64,000 nt of DNA, taken from positions 179,774,556 through 179,838,555 of the forward strand of contig CP136067.1 in assembly GCA_032622095.1 (NCBI GenBank), given 5' to 3'. Position 1 is the first letter of the stretch; each line of letters starts with the position of its first letter. The position numbers and the translations under genes are program-made. Below are positions 13,242 through 23,199 of this stretch, piece by piece. Under the pieces are notes generated by a model. It did no database searches and was not told the origin of the DNA. It saw only the letters and a program-made list of their open reading frames with translations. The DNA comes from Siphonodentalium dalli. Its lineage: Eukaryota; Mollusca; Scaphopoda; Gadilida; Siphonodentaliidae.

Positions 13242-15757
13242 TCAACAGAACTGAGGCGTCAGGCGTCGATCCAAAAAGTTTACTAATCCATCAAGGTCGT
13301 TATTATTATAATGAAATATCCGGTTTCGATGTGAATTCAAATACGTCAATATGCTGTCGTCTTGTATGTCGTTTCTATGGAAACCTACTCCATCCACGTT
13401 GACAATGATCAGCGCTGAGCGCCTGACTTTGATACCTTTCAGAATGGAACAGTTGAATTCATATTTATTATGGAAGCCCGCGAAGTAACGAGCAGAGCAG
13501 AATACCACAGTTGTCCTTGACCTGTTGATAGCTCTTGTTATTTCCACCATTTCGCTGTGGGTTCCAGGTCTAATGCATCTCTCTCGAGTAAATGTGGACA
13601 ACATTTTACTGTTCAAACGGGTCACTAAATCACCTAGTACAAGATCCCTGATTTGTCTACTTTGGTCGTCGAATGACAGGTATGCATCTGTTAGTTGTGC
13701 TTGTGTCAAAGGTGTGCTTTCGTCAGACTCTGCAGATCCAGTTAATTCGTAAGGATTTATCTCGTTTCCAAGACTATAGTACAAATATCTTATCTTCCAT
13801 TTGTTGTGATATATAGACATGGGGACTGCAGTGGAAATGATTAGCACCAACAGGGCCACAACCGCTCCCCACACAATATAGGAAAAAGCACAAAATACGC
13901 GCAATTGATGTATTGTCAACGATTTTACCGGAATTTTTGATTTGTTTACGTACTCACAGTAAGACGTACCGAATGAATTAAAGTTCACGTCCGTTGACCC
14001 GAGTCATGAAGCGAAGTCAATATATTCACAGTTGCATTTCAGATGGTTTCCTTCCATGTTTAAGCGAAAGTTGGGATTTTTCTGAGATATCTCGTCAAGC
14101 TGGTGTCTCATGTTAGCAGATATCTCTGACAGCAGATTGTCAGATAAGTCGATAAACTCAAGTCTGGTCGATGACCAGATATCAAGGTCGATGTCCATCA
14201 AAGCATTATTTTGCAGCTCCAGTGTACGAACATTTTAGAGTTTGCTAAACACTCTTTGTGGCAGAGATTTTAACCCATTTTCCGAGAGATCGGGGTGTTT
14301 TAGTTTTGTCAAATTGGAAAAAAGATCTGGTGATTTGTGCATGCTAATTCCAAGACGATTCTCTCGCAATAAGAGAGTTTCTACATTGCCAAGATGAGAG
14401 AAGAACATTCCCGAAACATTGTTGCATGCGTTTTCTGATAAGTCGAAATGGCGCAAGGAATGGAGGTTTAGTAAAGGTCCAATCCAGGGGCATAACAAAT
14501 CTGCCGAGACGTTCAAAATTGACAAATTATTTGGCTGCTGAATAAAAGCCAAACATGGTATTTCTACGCCTTTAAAATTCATATTGCTTGCAAGAAAAAC
14601 TGCTAGATTTGAAGGAAATGGAACCGTTGCACATCCTTTGGTTAACACGCCAACCGTTGATGTAATAAAACCACTTTCTGCCACCCCAGTGGTCGCTGAT
14701 TTGTTTTGAGGTTCATTGGAAAATATTTCGCTGTTCTCTAATGTGCTTGTTTTCGGGAAAGGTCGCCTCGCATATATAAGAGAATGCATTGGCCTAACAT
14801 TTTTTCATAATTTGTCATTATTTTTTACAATTTTTTACAATTTCTCGTGAGGTGCTGCAAATGGTGACTTTCGAATCTGTAAGCCCGACCACGATGTATA
14901 TTATTTAGTCGCAGTTCTGTAATTTGTGTTGATGGTAAACTACGTGATCCATTTTCGAAAACGTCGAAACCCATATGGCGATTTCCACTCAAATCAAGCT
15001 TTTCGAGGTAGTTAAGCTCAGAAAAAGTGTCTTGCTCCATGGCCTGTATAGAACAGCCAATCAACTCAAGCATTTTAAGGCGCACAATGTTTCTAAACAT
15101 ATCTCCTGTTAAGTGCTCAATCGAACAGCAGCACTGGTCATCATTTTCAGACATATGTAAGTGCGTCAATTTTCTCATATTCCGAAACCCTTTGCCAAAT
15201 ATCCCATAATTTATTCCGTCTATTTTTAGCTCCTTCAAATGTGACAATCGCGATAAAGCCTTGTCGGGGTACGTTGATCCAAGTGGAGGATGTTGGTTGG
15301 AAGACAGATCTAATGTCTCGAGCTCCGGAACACACTCGAAAGCGTTCTCGGAGTAGGTAGTGTTCACATTCATGAGTAGTCGATTCCCAAGAAGGACGAG
15401 ATGTTTCAGGTTTCTTAGTCCTTGAAAAGATGATAGTTCGAGTCGTGTAATTCTATTTCGAGAAAGATCTAGTGTGGTCAGATTTTGTAAGTTGTTGAAT
15501 GCGAATGAGGTGTTCTGGATAGAATTATTACATATCAACAGGGAAGTGAGAGAATCTGGTAAATCCGCTGGTACCGACAACAGATTCAGGTTGCAGCAGT
15601 TCACGGAATTTATCTCACCGAGAACCAACGATGTCACCGTACAGTTTCCATTGTAACGAAACGCGGACGAGTGATGCGACGCAATGATATGTACGTGTTC
15701 GCATATTATCACACAGAATGTCATCCACCGAACACTAGCGACAGTGTGTCTCTCCAT
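13242..15757 (-). pseudogene. Toll-like receptor pseudogene, TLR copy 1
   Basis: Reading leftward from ATG at 15757, the translation matches the intact copy at 55700-58321: signal peptide (MERHTVASVRW), cysteine-rich N cap (NCCNLNLLSVPADLP), leucine-rich repeats, C cap (LKCNCEYIDFAS), membrane span (VVALLVLIISTAVPM) and TIR domain (LTDAYLSFDD to the C-terminus). It is dead for three reasons. A Glu codon is TAA at 14235-14237. The Trp codon after CEYIDFAS is TGA at 14004-14006. About 35-70 codons of the ectodomain near 14760-14850 are replaced by a piece of palindromic MITE. The usual stop is also lost, adding three codons (QFC). Intact copies of this family would act as cell-surface pattern-recognition receptors signalling through MyD88-type adaptors. 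Confidence 0.9.
14760..14850. mobile_element. Half of a palindromic MITE inside TLR copy 1
   Basis: The sequence GGTCGCCTCGCATATATAAG and onward through GCATTGGCCTAAC is the right half of the 67-bp palindrome found at 17896, 54128, 61978 and elsewhere. It is followed by the AT-rich core typical of that element. The receptor sequence resumes at 'ctcgtgaggtgctgcaaatgg'. Compared with copy 4, roughly 200 bases of receptor have been replaced, so insertion was accompanied or followed by deletion. Confidence 0.8.
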
Positions 15758-15990
15758 GAATGATTTGTTATGCTCTAGACTTGTGTTATAAACTCACATG
15801 TGTATATACAGTAATCATTATAACATGCATGTAGTTATGTTGCAATTATACAGACCATCAGGCCACATCTGTGATAGGATGCATTCGATACCTGAAAACC
15901 AGAAGAAGGTTTCCATAATAATTGTGTGCACCATCTACTTAATAGTATGTAACACAAAACCAGATTGAAACCAATATTTTGTGAGTATTA
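15758..15990 (-). other. Conserved 5' flank of TLR copy 1
   Basis: This region aligns with 58387-58600 upstream of the intact receptor. Shared stretches include TGTATA near 15800, 'cagaccat', GAAACCAATATT and TGTGAGT. The upstream region was therefore duplicated with the gene and may contain the promoter and 5' UTR. I cannot point to a TATA box or a splice site with confidence. Confidence 0.45.
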
Positions 15991-16274
15991 TTGTGTAGGG
16001 ACAACATAAATATAGTGTATGTTATTTAAACGGACGTGGCTCATTCGAGCTTCCACATTATTTCTACGTAATTTGGAAGGAGGTATAAGATAGGTTGATA
16101 AATACACGAGATATTAATATAGCGTCTTCATATGCTCTGAAAATTACCACCCATGGCCACATCCATATTCGAACTGTTTTAACCTTTTCGCACAGCAGTG
16201 AAACATACGCTCTTTATTTCTACCATATCAGGAATAGACTGACATGGAACGTTGCAAATGGATGGGTATTTTTG

Positions 16275-17262
16275 TGCGTCTATCAGGTCTGGCAATTCCC
16301 AAATATAGCTACAATAGTATTATGTTGTTACAACTATGAAACCACTGCCGATGACATTTCGATTGCACCATAGCTACGGACATGCATCTGTTAAGAAAAT
16401 GTTATGCTATGTGACATGGGACTCACTTCCACCCATATATGATCTATTCTTCTATTTAGGTAAACTGTTGTCAGGAAAAAGTAACAATGTTGGTACATTT
16501 TGTTAACTATACATGAAAATGGCAAACAATATGTATTTACTAAGAGTATAATCTAACCATGGTCTTGTATATTTAAATGATTTGGGAAATGTAGAAACTC
16601 TCTTATTGCGAGAGAATCGTCTTGGAATTAGCATGCACAAATCACCAGATCTTTTTTCCAATTTGACAAATCTAAAACACCTCGATCTCTCGGCAAAATA
16701 TGGATTGGGCTATCTCTCTTCAACCAGAACCATCCATCATCGATAGCCATATATAGCTACAATAGCTACATATGGCTATTGATGATGGATGGATCTGATT
16801 GAAGAGAGATAGCCCAATCCAACAAACAATCATTTAAATATACAAGAACATGGTTTAATTATACTCTTAGTAAATACATATTGTTTGCCATTTTCATGTA
16901 TAGTTAACAAAATGTGCCAACATTGTTACTTTTTCCTGATAACAGTGTACCTAAATAGAAGAATAGACCATACATGGGTGGAAGTGAGTCCCATGTCACA
17001 TAGCATAACCATTTTCTTAACAGATGCATGTCCTTAGCTATGCTTGTCGGATATTCCGCAATCTGGTGCAACCGAAATATCATCGGCAGTGGTTTCATAA
17101 GTTGTAACAACATAATACCCATCTCCCTTAGTTACAACAGCTCACGGTAATGCTTGCATGCAATGCAAATTGGTAACATATTGTTTTACGATAGTCAAAT
17201 GTAGCTGCAATAGCTACATATAGCTATTGTAGCTATAGTTGGGAATTGCCAGACCTGTCTAT
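16275..17262. mobile_element. Palindromic element carrying a TLR fragment
   Basis: The left arm (16275-16578) and right arm (about 16832-17262) are inverted copies. Shared text includes GGTCTGGCAATTCCCAA, TATTATGTTGTTACAAC, GAAACCACTGCCGATGA and AACATGTATTTACTAAGAG-like sequence. The right arm has about 90 extra bases. The loop contains a TLR segment (16580-16697) and a second nested palindrome (16704-16820, arms beginning GGATTGGGCTATCTCTC). The element has no gene of its own. Confidence 0.7.
16580..16697 (+). pseudogene. Orphan TLR leucine-rich-repeat fragment
   Basis: The plus strand encodes GNVETLLLRENRLGISMHK and then SPDLFSNLTNLKHLDLSAK. This is one and a half leucine-rich repeats nearly identical to copy 1 (same 'ttttttccaatttgac' stretch at the DNA level). 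It is the only TLR sequence on the plus strand and is confined to the loop of the surrounding palindrome. It was probably captured by or transposed with that element; it cannot make a receptor. Confidence 0.85.
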
Positions 17263-17333
17263 CTGAGACATAATGCTCGTAGAAAGTCGATATCGACCTA
17301 TTTCGATTCCGGGAAAATGCAAACCACCAAGTG

Positions 17334-17690
17334 GCTTTAAAAGGGTACTGTATACTAAATCCGACCATTTATGGGACCATCTCCGTTTATACTCAACATA
17401 ATATATGCAACAAATGAATTAATTTGAGCCATGGAATGGTGCAAAATGCAATCATTTACCGTATGAACAATACAAACAACATGGTAATTATAATCAAAAT
17501 GAATTTATGACTGGAGTCATAAATTCATTTTCATTATCATTAACATGTTGTTTGCATCGTTCATAGAGCATATTCGTGTATTTTGCACTAATCCATGGCT
17601 CAAACTCATTCATTCGTTGCATATATTCCATCGAGTATAAAAGGAGATGGTCCCAAAAATTGTCGGATTTGGTGTACAGTACCCATTTAA
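17334..17690. repeat. Imperfect 355-bp palindrome
   Basis: The arms meet at 17505-17515 (AATTTATGACTGGAGTCATAA). They extend about 170 bases each way, with blocks such as TGGGACCATCTCC and GAGCCATGG mirrored as GGAGATGGTCCC and CCATGGCTC. It probably represents a small foldback MITE. The open frame at 17494-17775 is only this sequence read through. Confidence 0.7.
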
Positions 17691-17864
17691 AACAACGAAC
17701 CTGGTCGAATACTAAAACTGAATAAATTGTTATACATGTATAATGTACTACAATCCAATGATGTGTGTCTTCCACAGCCCATGTTGTTTGAGATATGTTA
17801 GTCAGAAAACCTGAAATACTCGGTGGCTCAGAGGGTAAGGTTTATAGCGCACTAGGCAGTCACT

Positions 17865-18325
17865 TTAACCCTTTACCCAACAGAACGGCCCTGTGCCAAT
17901 GCATTCTCTTATATATGCGAGTCGACCATAGGTCGCCTCGCACATATAAGAGAATGCATTGGCTTATATTAAAAATGATAAAATTGTCAAAGAATGTAGA
18001 AAAATATTATAAAAATTGTTTAAAAATTTAAGAAAAAATTATAAAATTGTTAAAGAATGTAAACAAAAAATGGTAAAAAGTGTTAAAAAAAGAATTTTTT
18101 TCGGCCAATGCATTCTCTTATATATGCGAGGCGACACATGGTCGACTCGCATATATAAGAGAATGCATTGGCATAGGGAATAACTGTAACCATCACAATG
18201 TGGTCAATGAACCGGTTCCAATGATATCCATATTTGTATGGTGGTATTGAGACAGACCGAAGATATTTTAGACTGTTGAAGCTTTATTTGGGCGTTTTTG
18301 GTCGGTTTGTTGGGTAAAGGGTTAA
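17865..18325. mobile_element. Double-hairpin TTAA element (copy P1)
   Basis: TTAA lies at both ends (17865-17868, 18322-18325). The outer repeats are CCCTTTACCCAACAGAACGG on the left and the reverse complement of CCCTTTACCCAACAAACCG on the right. Inside are two 67-bp palindromes (17896-17962 and 18105-18171), each of 32-bp arms around ATA with one mismatch; the two are reverse complements of each other. Between them is an AT-rich core with repeated TTGTTAAAGAATGTA. An empty site is preserved at 42093-42096 (GTCACTTTAAAAAGCCGACG), confirming TTAA duplication. TTAA plus CCC ends suggests piggyBac-type mobilisation in trans. Confidence 0.85.
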
Positions 18326-18414
18326 AAAGCCGACGATAATCCTACCAGATTGACGCCTCTGGGATTCCTTTTCATATATTTATAGGACGATGACGTAATA
18401 AATTATTTCCAAAT

Positions 18415-18786
18415 ATGGAACTCATGCATGAGGTAGTAAATGTTTGTGACAATCGTAGCATTCATTGAGTAGTAATATGGAACTCATGCATGAGGTAGTA
18501 AATGTTTGTGACAATTGTAGCATTCATTCAGTAGTAACATGGAACTCGTGCATGAGGTAGTAAATGTTTGTGACAATCGTAGTATTCATTCAGTAGTAAT
18601 ATGGAACTCATGCATGACGTTGTAAATGTTTGTGACAATCGTAGTATTCATTCAGTAGTAACATGGAACTCATGCATGAGGTACTAAATGTTTGTGACAA
18701 TCGTAGTATTCATTCAGTAGTAATATGGAACACATGCATGGCGTAGTAAACGTTTGTGATAATCGTAGTATTCATTCAGTAGTAAT
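18415..18786 (+). repeat. 62-bp tandem repeat, six copies
   Basis: Units begin ATGGAACTCATGCATGAGGT and start at 18415, 18477, 18539, 18601, 18663 and 18725, exactly 62 bases apart with few substitutions. The array is absent from the related W segment at 42.1 kb, so it arose or was inserted after that duplication, or was lost there. It has no spacers and no coding frame. Confidence 0.95.
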
Positions 18787-19249
18787 TATTAAAAGCCACA
18801 AGATACTAATAAATAATCAGTAATAAATATCATTGGGTAATAAACAAAATTCGAAGATAATGGCTCATAAATTGTGATGAATATTGTGTTTATCGCTTTC
18901 AGTTATGAATATATCGCCTGCAGGGTGGATCATAACATGTGTCCTGTCTCGCTATGCGTTGGCAAATTGTCATTGACCTCCGATCTCGCAATTTACATAC
19001 AACAAATCATGAAGCTGTGTTTGTAATTGTCATCAGCTTTTTAAAGACACTGGATTCCGCCTTGCAATGAGCTGTTACGTCACTAACTAATGGAATTGTA
19101 AACATTATCCGACATGACCAATGGTTTTACGTGGGAATCCCAATAATAGAGAACTGGGATCTGAATAGGATTCTAGAGACGTAAATTTGGTAAATTGTCG
19201 TCGGCTTTTAAAAAGAGACTGTGCATTATCACCCCTGGTCAAGCGGTCC
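18787..19249. other. No gene recognised
   Basis: AT-rich spacer between the 62-bp array and the W segment. I see nothing in it beyond chance open frames. Confidence 0.4.
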
Positions 19250-19741
19250 TGCCAATGTGCTATGATGCTGGTGCGTCCTGCTGAATTGCTATGTTTCTGG
19301 TAGGGCAAACTGATGTGCATTGTATTCGATGTGATGTAAGTACGACGTATGTAACTGTAACCAAGTGGGATTTTTATCAGAGATTCGACAAAGTCTGTGG
19401 ATATTCGATGTTGGCACGATACATCAGATATATATTTATATACTTTAATCGCATCGAATGAAATATGGTGGCCTACATTGTATTCGATGTGATGGAAGAA
19501 CGACGTCTGTAAGGCCCGTTACGGTGCCTGTGAGATACGAATGATGATGATTGCTAGTATTTTTTTCAGTTGTTGTTGCCTGATATATAAGCAGGAATTT
19601 GGCTTAGGAAGTTAGGATATTCTGAATTATTTTGTGACAAATCGGCCCGTGGATTTTTTAACTCACCCGATTCAAAATAACACTATATGTAAACGTACAT
19701 GTATCAACCACGATAAATACTTACCGGACAACCGGTTGTTA
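19250..19741. repeat. Upstream segment W, copy 1 (left part)
   Basis: Aligns with 42145-42586, sharing GCGTCCTGCTGAATTGCTAT, GTGCATTGTATTCGATGTGA and CAACCGGTTGTTA. Together with 18326-18375 and 22964-23160 it reconstructs an upstream TLR-unit segment, interrupted here by the LINE and by the 62-bp array. Neither copy contains a recognisable gene. Confidence 0.75.
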
Positions 19742-19818
19742 TTGTATTGTATTGTATTGTATTTATTTCAGGCAAGATATGCCCATATATAGTCATACAT
19801 ACAACATATAATTACAAA

Positions 19819-22644
19819 TTAAATATAAAGAAGTTGATTCCAATGATTGAATAGATTTGACCGATAGATCAGATCTGAGTTACAAATAGCATTCAAAATA
19901 CTGTTTAAAGATTTATAAATTCTCACACGAAATCCATACACACCCTTTCGAATCAGCACTGTCAGAGAACACATTCTGTCACCTACAAACATCCCACTCG
20001 CACTACATGATCTCTCATAACCCATAAATTTTCTATATGCATTATTATAACAAACTGTAAGTTTTCTATAACAACGTTTGGTATAGTTAATCCAAAGATG
20101 AGCACAATATAATGGAGATACGAACATTTTAAATAAATACATTTTCACATTAGGCGAACATTTGTAAAACTTTCTAATAAGCATATTTGAGCGTGAGTAT
20201 ATAGACCGATATTGGCGCATAATATCATTATCATCGGAAAATTCGTTGTTGAGTATATGTCCGAGATACTTATAGGAGGACACGAACTTGAGTTCATTGC
20301 CCATTAAGTATAGTTTTGGAAATGACCGAATATGAAGAGATTTAGGGATAAAAGTCATCCCCACAGTTTTTATAATATTATAAGTTAAATAAATCTTCTT
20401 AGCCTCGTGTTCACATATTCTCAACAAACGACGTAGTCCCTCCAAAGATGGTGCAATAATACACATATCATCAGCATAACATAAATGATTGATTTTTGCA
20501 CTGCCAACAATGCACCCAACGTCACATGTATTCAGTCTTTCGCTAATCTCGTTGATATACACATTAAATAAATAAGGGCTTAATATATCGCCCTGTCTAA
20601 CACCAGTCGTGGGCCGGAAGCATGTCGAGTATGTCTGTCCCCAGCGAACATGATACATCTGATTTAGAAACCAGTTCTTAAGGATCCGAATAATAGCTGA
20701 TGGCACTGATCGTTGCTTTAGATGTCGTAGTAGCATTTCCTGGTTGACACGATCGAACGCTTTACTTGCGTCCAAGAAGCACACGAAAACAGGAGTATCC
20801 TTAGAATTATAATGTCGTATCGCTTCTTTTAATGCAAATATGCAGCCGTCCGTTGAATGATCTTTTTTAAAACCAAACTGGTTGTCTGTGGTATATAATT
20901 GTTCAGAGCATTTATTGAATAACACCATTTCCAATACTTTTGAAATAACACAGGATAACGCCACTGGACGGTAGTTGTCTTTGTCGGCAATATTCCCAGC
21001 TTTATTTTTCAAGATTGGCACAAGGGTCACTTTCAACAAATTTGGGGGAAGGTGTCCATGTTTGATTATAGCATTGAAGATTATCGTAAGGCACGTGAAA
21101 ATATGGCTGTCGCAGAATTTTAAGTGCTCAGCCGTTATATCATCTGGTCCCGCAGACTTACCAGTCTTAAGTTTGTTTACCGCATCGATCACATCAGTTT
21201 CAGTAACAGTTATGATTGCATCGCCTTGCGTTGACCCGAAATTGTTGTCGTTGGTACCTATGCACTTGTTGTCCACTGATTCATCATTGTTGGAAAAGAC
21301 GTTTCTGAAATGTTCGCCCCACATCTCGGTAATATCAGCCTCGCCATTTGCTCCACCTATCGAGTTTGCGTTTCCACATTTGGCTCCTTTTGAAACAGAT
21401 TTCCAAAATGCATTTAAATTGTTACTACATAGGTTCTTAGCTAGTTCATCAGCCTTCATCTGCTCAACGTTCGATTTGCATTTTCTCAGAGCGGATTTGA
21501 ATATCGATCGTCTTCGACACATAGTGTCATAAATGTATCCATATCGAGGTCTTCCTTGATTAACCCATATAGAGAATATTTCCCTAGCTTCACTGTGCAA
21601 ACGCTTCACATGTAAATTCCATCCAGGTATTGGACTGAATCTGTCTGTTCCGTTAGAGTTTACAGTTAAACAATCGGTGGAAGATTTCTTTAGGGCGTCG
21701 ATAATATGTTCGTATATTTTGTCAATAATGGAGCTTTTATCATGGGTGTCTCGAAACTGATTGCCATCAGTGTCATTCGTTAATATTTCAAAATTAATTT
21801 TTCTCAATAATTGTCCGGATAAATAACAATATTTATCCATTTGCGCTGAGTTGGTACATTTCCAGTTTATATTATGTCTTGTTGTCGAAACAGAAGTAGA
21901 TGGGCTACACACAGGAAGAAGATCAGATTTTATCGACACAATTAACGGAAAGTGGTCGGAGGTCAGGTAATCGTAATTTATCTCCATTGTCGCAACAGCG
22001 GAATCCATCGATGTCGTACATATACAGTGATCTAACCATGACACAGAGTCATGTGCCGCACTAAGGAATGTGAATGTATTGGATGCCTGTCCGAAAAAAT
22101 TAACATCCGACATTATCAAAGATGAATCTTTACAGAACTCCGCTAATTCACTCATGTTGCCTGTATTTCTGATCGCACATGCGTTAAAATCGCCAAGAAC
22201 AACAACATTGTTGGTATCAGCCTCCTGTATGATGGCATCAAGTTTACCAAGGTAATCAATGAATACCTCAGCATTACTCTCTTCGTCCGTTGGTAGATAA
22301 ACACAGAGAATTAACATTGAACTAGACGCAGATTTAAGGTTGAGACCCACTATTCTCGGATCGTCGTATGTAACAAAACAAGCCTTGTCAGCAAACGATT
22401 TCCTCCACATTATAGCTGTTCCGCCATATGGACGACCAACCATGATATCCCGTTCACAGTCAATAGCAGACACTCCGCCTGCCTCGAAATCATTGTGAAT
22501 TGAACGTAATAAATGTAGTTCATTTCTCAAGAGCCAATGTTCCTGCAGCAATATAATATCACATTTATTACAAAGCTCGTTAACAGCGACAGTAGACGAC
22601 TTTACCGATTTACAATTATATGATGCCAGTCTTATATTTTCCAT
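19819..22644 (-). CDS. LINE ORF2: endonuclease and reverse transcriptase
   Basis: An uninterrupted frame of 941 residues from ATG at 22644 (MENIRLASYNC). The N-terminal APE-type endonuclease shows ASYNCKSV, the LLQEHWL glutamate, VVLGDFNA, SWLDHCIC and SDHFPLIV. The reverse transcriptase follows in the middle third: KSAGPDDITAEHLK, NYRPVALSC, QFGFKKDHSTDG, FLDASKAFDRVN, GVRQGDILSPYLFNVYIN and the catalytic HLCYADDM. The C-terminal region has a Cys-rich thumb but no RNase H that I can see. The protein nicks target DNA and primes reverse transcription from the nick. Having no stops over 2.8 kb suggests a recent insertion. ORF1 ends 11 bases upstream of this ATG. This copy is truncated in ORF1, so autonomous activity is unlikely. 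Confidence 0.92.
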   Translation of the reverse strand: MENIRLASYNCKSVKSSTVAVNELCNKCDIILLQEHWLLRNELHLLRSIHNDFEAGGVSAIDCERDIMVGRPYGGTAIMWRKSFADKACFVTYDDPRIVGLNLKSASSSMLILCVYLPTDEESNAEVFIDYLGKLDAIIQEADTNNVVVLGDFNACAIRNTGNMSELAEFCKDSSLIMSDVNFFGQASNTFTFLSAAHDSVSWLDHCICTTSMDSAVATMEINYDYLTSDHFPLIVSIKSDLLPVCSPSTSVSTTRHNINWKCTNSAQMDKYCYLSGQLLRKINFEILTNDTDGNQFRDTHDKSSIIDKIYEHIIDALKKSSTDCLTVNSNGTDRFSPIPGWNLHVKRLHSEAREIFSIWVNQGRPRYGYIYDTMCRRRSIFKSALRKCKSNVEQMKADELAKNLCSNNLNAFWKSVSKGAKCGNANSIGGANGEADITEMWGEHFRNVFSNNDESVDNKCIGTNDNNFGSTQGDAIITVTETDVIDAVNKLKTGKSAGPDDITAEHLKFCDSHIFTCLTIIFNAIIKHGHLPPNLLKVTLVPILKNKAGNIADKDNYRPVALSCVISKVLEMVLFNKCSEQLYTTDNQFGFKKDHSTDGCIFALKEAIRHYNSKDTPVFVCFLDASKAFDRVNQEMLLRHLKQRSVPSAIIRILKNWFLNQMYHVRWGQTYSTCFRPTTGVRQGDILSPYLFNVYINEISERLNTCDVGCIVGSAKINHLCYADDMCIIAPSLEGLRRLLRICEHEAKKIYLTYNIIKTVGMTFIPKSLHIRSFPKLYLMGNELKFVSSYKYLGHILNNEFSDDNDIMRQYRSIYSRSNMLIRKFYKCSPNVKMYLFKMFVSPLYCAHLWINYTKRCYRKLTVCYNNAYRKFMGYERSCSASGMFVGDRMCSLTVLIRKGVYGFRVRIYKSLNSILNAICNSDLIYRSNLFNHWNQLLYI

Positions 22645-22655
22645 AGTGTGTCTTA

Positions 22656-22963
22656 TTATGCCCACGGTTCTGTTGTGGCATGTTCCCAGCTTCTGCCACC
22701 AAATTTCCGCTCAAAAAAAGGCCGAACTAGGGTATTCTTGGGCCATAACTTAGCGTCTAATATCATCTTCATTACTTCGCGGTCTACAACTTCAAGTTTG
22801 AAGGATGAATATGTGTCATATTTGGTGTCCAATTTGACACATTTCACAACGGACGTGTTGAATGTGTCATTCACGTAACTTGTCACCTCTTTCTCAGCTG
22901 TTCCCGGTGCAAGTCTCGACACGAATATCAAGCCGGGAGGACTGGTATTCACGGTCTTTAATG
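22656..22963 (-). pseudogene. LINE ORF1, C-terminal fragment
   Basis: About 100 codons end just before ORF2. The readable part contains PPGLIFVSRLAPGTAEKEV, VVKCVKLDTKYDTYSSFKLE and KNTLVRPFFERK, a pattern typical of the RNA-recognition-like C-terminal region of ORF1 nucleic-acid-binding proteins in Jockey/CR1/I-type LINEs. The frame runs rightward into host DNA at 22964, so the start and N-terminal domains are missing through 5' truncation. It is not functional alone. Confidence 0.75.
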
Positions 22964-23160
22964 TACTCCATGAAGAGCACACATCCGCGTCAAAGCGAAC
23001 TGATCACAAAATATCAACAGCGACGTAGGCGTAATGCATAACGATGCCATGTGATGCCCGAGAAGCTTCATCGTCTCTTCAATAGGTAATATTGTGTGAC
23101 TGCACTCTTAAACAGGTTTCTGTAATATCACGGCAGGCAAAATATATGCGAGCCCAGTGT
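22964..23160. repeat. Upstream segment W, copy 1 (right part)
   Basis: Continues W beyond the LINE. It matches 42587-42657 (CATCCGCGTCAAAGCGA, CAGCGACGTAGGCG) and then 44485-44620 (TGACTGCACT.TTAAACAGG, GGCAGGCAAAATAT). In the 42-44 kb copy these two parts are separated by a 1.8-kb element, so this copy is its empty site. Confidence 0.75.
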
Positions 23161-23199
23161 TCCTTAATGCTATTTACTCGGGGTTGTATTGACTTTATG

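Larger units (their letters stand above)
19742..22963 (-). mobile_element. 5'-truncated non-LTR retrotransposon (LINE)
   Basis: The 3.2-kb minus-strand element has an ORF2 with endonuclease and reverse transcriptase and the end of an ORF1. Its 3' end is a short (ATACA)n-type tail (TTGTATTGTATTG on the plus strand at 19743-19760) rather than poly(A). An empty site survives at 42586/42587 (CCGGTTGTTA next to TACTCCATG), fixing both borders. Target duplication is absent or at most 2-3 bases. ORF1 is cut at 22963, so the copy is 5'-truncated. The organisation fits the CR1/Jockey/I group; I do not assign a clade. Confidence 0.92.

Noticed and set aside
13097-13402. Plus-strand frame overlapping the TLR copy 1 end, with similar frames at 30693-31022 and 46360-46677
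   Set aside because: It is the antisense reading of the TIR coding region plus 3' flank. It recurs only because the TLR unit is duplicated.
18415-18786. Regular repeats that might suggest a CRISPR array
   Set aside because: Units are contiguous 62-bp copies without unique spacers, in a eukaryotic genome with no cas genes.
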